From: Daucus carota subsp. sativus
Taxonomy: Eukaryota; Streptophyta; Magnoliopsida; Apiales; Apiaceae
DNA length: 64,000 nucleotides
Assembly: GCF_001625215.2 (NCBI RefSeq)
Contig: NC_030386.2
Span: forward strand, 38,443,296-38,507,295
Direction: 5' to 3'
A program made the translations under genes and the position numbers. The notes beneath the pieces are model-generated. The model saw nothing but the letters and a program-made list of their open reading frames with translations. It ran no database searches and was not told the DNA's origin. The first letter of the stretch is position 1. Each line of letters begins with the position of its first letter. Below, one piece after another: positions 56,992-64,000 of the stretch.

Positions 56992-59900
56992 TATTGATTC
57001 TTTGATTTTTTATCAACTTAACATATACTTTCTGTCGTGAATAACCCCAAATCTGACGGGTAATAAGCGCAGTCAAACTACTTATTTATGAGTTTTAAGT
57101 TATAAAATTTAACGTGTTTATTAACATTTTGGCCCGTGCTACGCACACGGGTATGATTTTTTGTTTTTTTTTTTATCTAATTAACCTATACATTTTTTAT
57201 TAACAAACAGTATGATATGAGATATAAGTTGTGAAAGGCACGTATGTAAGAGTTAAAATACTTGAGTTATGTTATTGGCGATCTGTACGTTGCAGATGTT
57301 AAAGATAATATATACGAATGTCGATTGAAAAAAAAAATCACGAAAAAATATTTATAACGACGCGAACTATATAAATCTTTGTATTTGGAAACATGACTTA
57401 ACCTGATTATCCAGATTATAAATCTTCCATCCATTCTTTATTTATTAAATTAAGGTGAATATGTTGATGATAGAGTTTCCACCCGTCCTTAATAAAAATT
57501 GATAAATAGGTTAAGAAATAATTAACCTTAAACATCAATAAAGGAATACCTATGTAGTCATAATTCAGTTACATTACTATAATTATATGCTACAATTATT
57601 GTTTATACCGAAAATTTATTGTAAAAAGATATACGTGATAAATATCTATATAATAGATACTGTATTGATTTTATAACGGAATACATTTTTCATTAGTATC
57701 ATTGATATAACCAAATATTTAATATAATAATATTTCAAGTTCAGAATAAAAATTTATAAGTTTAAGGATCAATAATCAAATCATTGTTTGTATGGTTAAT
57801 ATAATAAAAAAAACAGGTAATTGTTTCTAAAATATTTGAAAAATTCATGAAAATAGTAATGACTATATAATTAATATTTCTCGGGGTCGCCTAACGGCGA
57901 CCCCTCGTATCTTAAATAAAATAACGAAAAATTATATAAACTATATGCTACAAATTTTATTGTCAAGTTATTTAAATGAATAATGCTCATTTATCAAATT
58001 TTTATTTATTGAAAAATATGCTCATAGCATTTCGGCCCGTGCTACGCACACGGGTATGATTTGTTTTTATCTAGTTAACCTATAAATTTTTTATTAACAA
58101 ACAATATGATATGAGATATAAGTTATGAAAGGCAACGTATGTAATAGTCAAAATACTCGAGTTATGTTATTGACGATCAGTACGTTGTAGATGTTAAAGA
58201 TAAAATATATACGAATTTCTATTGAAAAAATAAAATCACGCAACAGAAATTATGACGACGCGGACTATATAAATCTTTGTATTTAGAAACATAAATAATT
58301 CTTAATTTAACATGATTATACAGATTATAAAGCTTCCATTCATTCCTTAATTATAAAATTAAGGTGAATATACTGACGCTAGAGTCTCCTCCTTCCTTAA
58401 TTAATATTAATAAATTGATTAAGAAATAATTAACCTTAAACGAATACATCAATAAAGAAATACATAGCAGTCATAATTCAATTACATTACTAAAATTATA
58501 TGCTACAATTATTGACTATATTTAAAATTGGTAATAAGCAGATATACGTGATAAATATTTTTAATAAAACAGTTTCCGTATTGTTTTTATAACGGGATAG
58601 ATTTTCATTAGTATCATTAATATAACCAAATATTTAATAAAATGATAATTTATAATGTTTTGAATAAAAGTTTATAGATCTATTATTAAATCATTATTTG
58701 TATAGATAAAATAATAAAAAAATATTAAGTAATTTTTTCTAAAATATTTATAAAAGACATGAAAATAGTAATGACTATATAATTAAAATTTCTCGGGGTT
58801 CGCCTAACGGCGACCCCTTGTATCTTAAATAAAATAACAAAAAATTATAATTAATTGTATGTAAAAAAATTTATTATTAAGTTATTTAGATGAAAAATAT
58901 GTTCATAGCATTTTGGCCCGTGCTAAGCACATGGGTATGATTTTTTGTTTTTTTTTTTATCTAGGTAAGCTATACATTTTTTATTAACAAACAATATGAT
59001 ATGAGATATAAGTTACGAAAGGCAACGCATATAAGAGTCAAAATAATCGTGTTATGTTATTGGCGATCAGTACTCTGTAAATGTTAAAGATAATATATAT
59101 GATTCGATTGAAAAACAATAAAATCACGCAACAGGAATTATAAAGACGCAGACTATTTGGAAACAGAAATAATTTTAAACTTAACCCTATTATGCAGATT
59201 ATAAACTTTCCATCCATTCCTTAATTATAAAATTAAGGTGAATATGCTGATAATAGAGTTTCCTATCTTCCTTAAATAAAATTGATAAATAAGTTGGGGA
59301 ATAACTAACCTTGCGAGAATACATCAATAAAGGAATACCATCCAACAATTATTGCCTATATTTAAAATTTATAATAAGAAGATATACGTGATAAATATTT
59401 ATAATGAAATAGATTATGTATTGTTTTTATAACGGAATATACTTTGCATTAGCATCATTAATATAACCAAATATTTAATATAATAATAAATTTTTGATGT
59501 TTGGAATAGAAATTTATAAGTTTATAGATCAATTATTAAATTATTATTTATATAGTTAAAATAAAAATATTTGGTAATTTTTACCAAAATATTTATAAAA
59601 GACATGAAAATAGTAATGACTGTATAATTAAAATTTCTCGATGTCGCCTAACGGCGACCCCTCGTATCTTAAATAAAATAACAAAAAATTATAATTAATT
59701 GTATGTAAAAAAATTTATTGTTAAGTTATTTAAATTAAAATATCCTCATAGAATTTTGGCCCGTGCTACACAAATAGGTATGATTTTTTGTTTTTTTATA
59801 GTTAAGCTATGCATTTTTTCATTAACAAACAATATGATATGAGATATAAGTTATGAAAGACAACGTATGTAAGGGTCAAAATAATCGTTTTATATTGTTG

Positions 59901-61509
59901 GCGATCAGTACGTGTAAATGTGAAAGATAATATATATGATTCGATTAAAAAAAAATCACGCAACAGAAATTATAACGACGCAGACTATATAAATCTTTGT
60001 ATTTAGAAACAGAAATAATTTTAAACTTAACCTGATTATGCAGATTATAAAGCTTCCATCCATTCCTTAATTATAAAATTAAGGTGAATATGCTGATAAA
60101 AGAGTTCCCTCCCTTCCTTGATAAAATTTGATAAATAAGTTAAGGATTAACTAACCTTGAAGAACTTCATCAATAAAGGAATACATATGTGATCATAATT
60201 CAGTTATATTACTGAAATTATATGCTACAATTATTGTCTATATTTAAATTTTATAATAAGAAGATAAACGTGATAAATATTTATAATGGAATAGATTCTG
60301 TATTGTCTTTATAATAGAATATACTTTTCATTAGTATAATTAATATAACCAAATATTTAATATAATAATAATTTTTTATGTTTGGAATAAAAATTTATAA
60401 GTTTATAGATCTATTATTAAATCATTATTTGTATAGTTAAAATAAATAAAAATATTTGATAATTTTTACTAAAATATTTATAAAAGACATGAAAATAGTA
60501 ATCACTATATAATTAAAAAATTTTGGGGTTGGCTAACTGCGACCCCTCGTATTTTAAATAAAATAACAAAAAATTATAATTGATTGTATGTAAGAAAATT
60601 TATTGTTAAGTTATTTAAATAAAAATATGCTCATAGCTTTTGGCCCGTGTTACGCACATGGGTATGATTTTTTGTTTTTTTTATATGGTTAAGCTATACA
60701 TTTTTTATTAACAAATAATATGATATGAGATATGAGTTATGAAATGCAACGCACGTAAGAGTCAAAATAATCGTGTTATGTTATTGACGATCAGTACGTT
60801 GTAAATGTTAAAGATAATATATACGATTCGATTGAAAAAAAATAAAATCACGCAACAGAAATTATAACGACGCAGACTATATAAATCTTTGTATTTAGAA
60901 ATAGAAATAAGTTTAAACTTAACCTGATTATGCAGATTATAAAGCTTCCATCCATTACTTAATTATAAAAGTAAGGTGAATATGCTGATAAAAGAGTTTT
61001 CTCCCGTCCTTAATAAAAATTGATTGATAAGTTAAGGAATAACTAACCTTGAAGGAATACATCAATAAAGGAATACATATGTGATCATAATTCAGTTACA
61101 TTACTAAAATTATATGCTACAATTATTGTCTATATTTAAAATTTATAATAAGAAGATATACGTGATAAATATTTATAATGGAATAAATTCTGTATTGTTT
61201 TTATAACGGAATATACTTTTCATTAGTATCATTAATATAACAAAATATTTAATATAATAATAATTTTTTATTTTTGGAATAAAAATTTATAAGTTTATAG
61301 ATTTATTATTAAATCAATATTTGTATAGTTAAAAATTTATAAGTTTATAGATATACTATTAAATAATAATTTGTATAATTTATTGTATGTAAAATTTTTT
61401 ATTGTTAAGTTATTTAAACTTCTAATATGCTCATTTATCAGAATTAATATATAAATAAATATATACTCATAGCATTTTGGCCAGTGCTACGCACACGAGT
61501 ATGATTTTT
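56971..61509 (-). repeat. Tandem array of about 0.88-kb Helitron-linked monomers with two palindromes
   Basis: The terminal hairpin (GGCCCGTGCTACGCACACGG) recurs at 56971, 57131, 58034, 58915, 59758, 60642 and 61489, so monomers measure 903, 881, 843, 884 and 847 bp after a 160-bp partial one. A second palindrome, GGGGTCGCC-TAAC-GGCGACCCC, lies about 130-150 bp before the next hairpin at 57883, 58795, 59640 and 60525 (the last degenerate). It is missing from the fifth monomer. The rest of each monomer is AT-rich and alignable throughout (TTAACAAACAATATGATATG, GATATACGTGATAAATATTT and others). No coding capacity. Confidence 0.9.
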
Positions 61510-61518
61510 GTTTTTTTA

Positions 61519-63112
61519 TCTAATATATAAAAACTTCATAATTAAAAGTTAAAATTGTTGAATGAAAAAATTCTTTGTTATTCGAAAACCATAACTGAAA
61601 GTCTTAATTTGAAAATTGAATGTGGTGAAATGGAAACTGCATAAATTATACGAAAAAACATTGTAGTCATATATGCTAAAATTAGTGATAATTAAATTAA
61701 GTTTGATTACGTTTTCTTATTTGCATATGAATTATAGCTTGCTAGATTCATATATTTGGAAATTTTAAAAATCTAATATATAAACACTTCATCATCAAGA
61801 ACTAAAATTGTGGAGTTAAAAGGTGTTGCATTGATATGAAATTATATAAAAAAAATCTAGATTTGAAACTTGAATGTGATGAATATGGAAACCAGTACAT
61901 ATATTAGAAAAAAGGATTGTAATAATAAATGTCAAAATCAGCGAAAAGCAAATAAACATTGACTGCCTTTCTTTATTTACATATGAGTTATAGCAGGCTT
62001 GACCTATTTATCCGAAAATTTAAAAAGTCAAATATATAAAAACTTACTTATCGAGAGCTAAAATTGTGGAGTGAAAAGATACTCTATTAATAATGCAATT
62101 ATAACAAAAAAATCTTGATTTTAAAATTGAATATAATGAACATGGACACCGCATAAATTAAACAAAAACGTATTGTAATAATGAATGACATAACAGTGGA
62201 AATCAAATGAAGTTTGACTTCTCTATTCGCATATAAGCTATAGCAATCCAGATCCATGTATCGAAAGTTTGAAAAATCTTTGTATATGAAAACTTCCTTA
62301 TCAAGAGCTGAAATTATGGAGAGAGAAAAGACTCAATTAATTTGAAATTATAACAAAAAGTATTGATTTGCTTATTGAATTGTTAATGTATATGGAAGCC
62401 ACTATATTTTATACAAAAATGGATTGTAATAATAAATGCCAAAATCATTGAAAATCGAATAACTCTTGATTATGTTTCCTTATTTACATATAAGTTACAG
62501 CAGGCTAGATTCCTGTATCTGAAAATTTAAAAAGTCTAATATATAGAAACTTCCTTATCAAGAGTTAAAATTGTGGAGTGAAGAAATACTTTGTTAATCG
62601 GAAATTATAACAAAAAGTCGATTTGAAAATTGAATATAGTGAAAACAGAAACCACACAAATTATACGAAAAAATATTGTAGTAATAAGTGCTAAAATAAG
62701 TGGAAATCAAATTATATTTGACTATGTTTTCTTACTTGCTATGAGTTATAGTAGTGTATACGTATGTATCGGAAAATATAAAAAAAATTAATACATAAAA
62801 ATTTTATTATCAAGAGCTAAAATTGTGGTGTTAAAAAGTCTAGATCCATGTATCCGAATATTTAAAAATCTAATATATAAAAACTTCGTTATTAAGAGCT
62901 AAAATTGTGGAGTGAAAAAAGACTCCATTAATTCGAAATTATAACAAAAAATCAAGATTTGAAAATTGAATACACTGAATATGGAAACCACTACATATTA
63001 TACAAAAAAGGATTGTAATAATAAATGCCAAAATCATTGAAAATCAAATATATTTTGACTACTTTTCCCTATTTACATATGAGTTGTAGCAGGCTAGATT
63101 CATGTATCTGGA
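61519..63112. repeat. Tandem array of about 253-bp monomers
   Basis: Monomers begin with TCTAATATATAAAAACTTC or close variants at about 61519, 61772, 62028, 62277, 62535, 62788 and 62869 (spacing 249-258 bp; the sixth unit is cut to 81 bp). Shared inner words include GAGCTAAAATTGTGGAGTG and TTGTAATAATAAATGCCAAA. It directly follows the palindrome array. Confidence 0.88.
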
Positions 63113-64000
63113 CGGAAATTGCATCATATTCATTCTCTGTGTCTCTTGTCAAAAAACAATGGCACATGATAAAAAGTTAACAAAAAGTCTAGATCAATGA
63201 AGCAGATGTTGAGGAAAAGTGAATACAAATCTTCACACGATGAGCATCCGATGGTGGCCAAGACGAATTATCTCTGTTCAACAGTTGTAAGGAAAACTCA
63301 ATAACAAAAAGAGGCTCAATAAATACAGTGGAGGACATATATGCATCATCATAATCACTATCAATACGAAAGGAAATTATGCAAAAAAATTAAAAAAATT
63401 AATTACAAATTATCATGTCATCTATACAAAATCAAAATAAATTGAATCCAGAAGAATTAAAAAACAAAACACTAAGATTACTTTTTGCACAACACAAATC
63501 CCAACACGAAGAGTTAAAAATGATGTTCAAAAAAATAATCCCAATTTCTATATCACAACACAAATCTTTCATTTGCACTAAAGTGTTCGAATCTTTTCTC
63601 AAATTCCTGGAACATGAAATCAATAGAAATCGTGAGGACGGATCTCTCAGCTTTTCTCTGTAACAAATTATCAAACACGTTAAATACAAAATCATGTACT
63701 GATTATGGTACCTGCAGCGTTCAAACAACAAACTTCAGAACCCGTTCAAAAATAATAGAATGAACAAATATACACAATGTAGCAAATATTGTAAATTAAG
63801 ATGGAAATAGTGCAGACTTATTTCACGGCCAATGGTGTTATTCTCTTTTTGACTTCGAAACATCATCCTTTGTCGAAGCATCGTCGCAAAAGGACTTTGA
63901 CGGATACTACCTGATGCATACACGGATCAATGCGATTTGTGCAAGATAAGTACAATTTGATTATACAATATAGTAAATAAGTGCAAAGCAAAATCCGTGG
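63113..64000. other. Right edge of the window, no gene recognised
   Basis: Less repetitive than the arrays. An 82-residue plus-strand reading (63415-63663, Lys/Gln/His-rich with SQHK twice) and a 62-residue minus-strand reading (63735-63923) match nothing I know. They could be transposon interior or chance. Confidence 0.35.

Noticed and set aside
56971-61509. Interpretation of the palindromic array as a CRISPR-like or origin array
   Set aside because: Spacing of about 0.88 kb with homologous spacers and Helitron-type ends fits a transposon-derived satellite, not a CRISPR.
63415-63663. 82-residue Lys/Gln/His-rich reading
   Set aside because: AT-rich composition and no family match; may be transposon interior.
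1-64000. LTR retroelements, viral insertions, CRISPR arrays, tRNA and rRNA genes
   Set aside because: Looked for paired long terminal repeats, reverse transcriptase/integrase words, regular short-repeat arrays and tRNA/rRNA signatures; none could be supported.

Overview
This is nuclear DNA of a flowering plant, almost certainly a eudicot. The genes have short exons with GT-AG introns, very AT-rich spacers and plant-only gene families (PPR-DYW, CSLC, RSL bHLH, ZAT zinc finger). Plant-type MITEs (Stowaway, Tourist-like, hAT, Mutator-like), Helitron termini and plant snRNA promoter elements are also present. An asterid is plausible, but the species cannot be named from the sequence. No bacterial features, viral genes or LTR elements were recognised.

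Layout. (1) 1.6-9.6 kb: a same-strand array of small two-exon genes for secreted eight-cysteine peptides. Their cysteine spacing matches the EMBRYO SURROUNDING FACTOR 1 (ESF1)/MEG type. Five copies are intact and one is an exon-2 relic. Tourist-like MITEs, a Helitron 3' end and a 294-bp tandem duplication lie between the last two. (2) 10.9-11.6 kb, minus: a ZAT10/STZ-like C2H2 repressor. (3) 14.6-24.5 kb: two tandem six-exon adenine phosphoribosyltransferase genes. The first is intact with a plastid-type leader. The second keeps exons 2-6 but has lost both expected start codons, and a 1.17-kb Mutator-like MITE ends 97 bp before its old ATG. (4) 28.1-29.4 kb: an RSL2/RSL4-like root-hair bHLH gene. 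(5) 30.9-36.1 kb, minus: a 13-exon interferon-related developmental regulator (SAT32-like), with degenerate tandem repeats in intron 1. (6) 38.6-41.2 kb: an intronless PPR-DYW editing factor closely resembling OTP84. (7) 43.0-44.5 kb: a U1 snRNA gene followed by a U2 snRNA gene split by a hAT MITE with an 8-bp target duplication. (8) 45.0-47.4 kb, minus: a five-exon cellulose synthase-like C gene. (9) 53.3-55.5 kb, minus: a four-exon gene for a small helix-hairpin-helix protein. (10) 56.4-64 kb: a dispersed repeat interrupted by a Helitron 3' end, then an array of about 0.88-kb monomers carrying GC-rich palindromes, then an array of about 250-bp monomers.

The genes are independent plant transcription units, not an operon. 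The least ordinary parts are the peptide array, the U1-U2 pair with its transposon-split U2, the start-less second APT, and the Helitron-linked palindrome arrays. The Helitron and one Stowaway insertion can each be checked against an empty site in the other copy of the same dispersed repeat inside this window.
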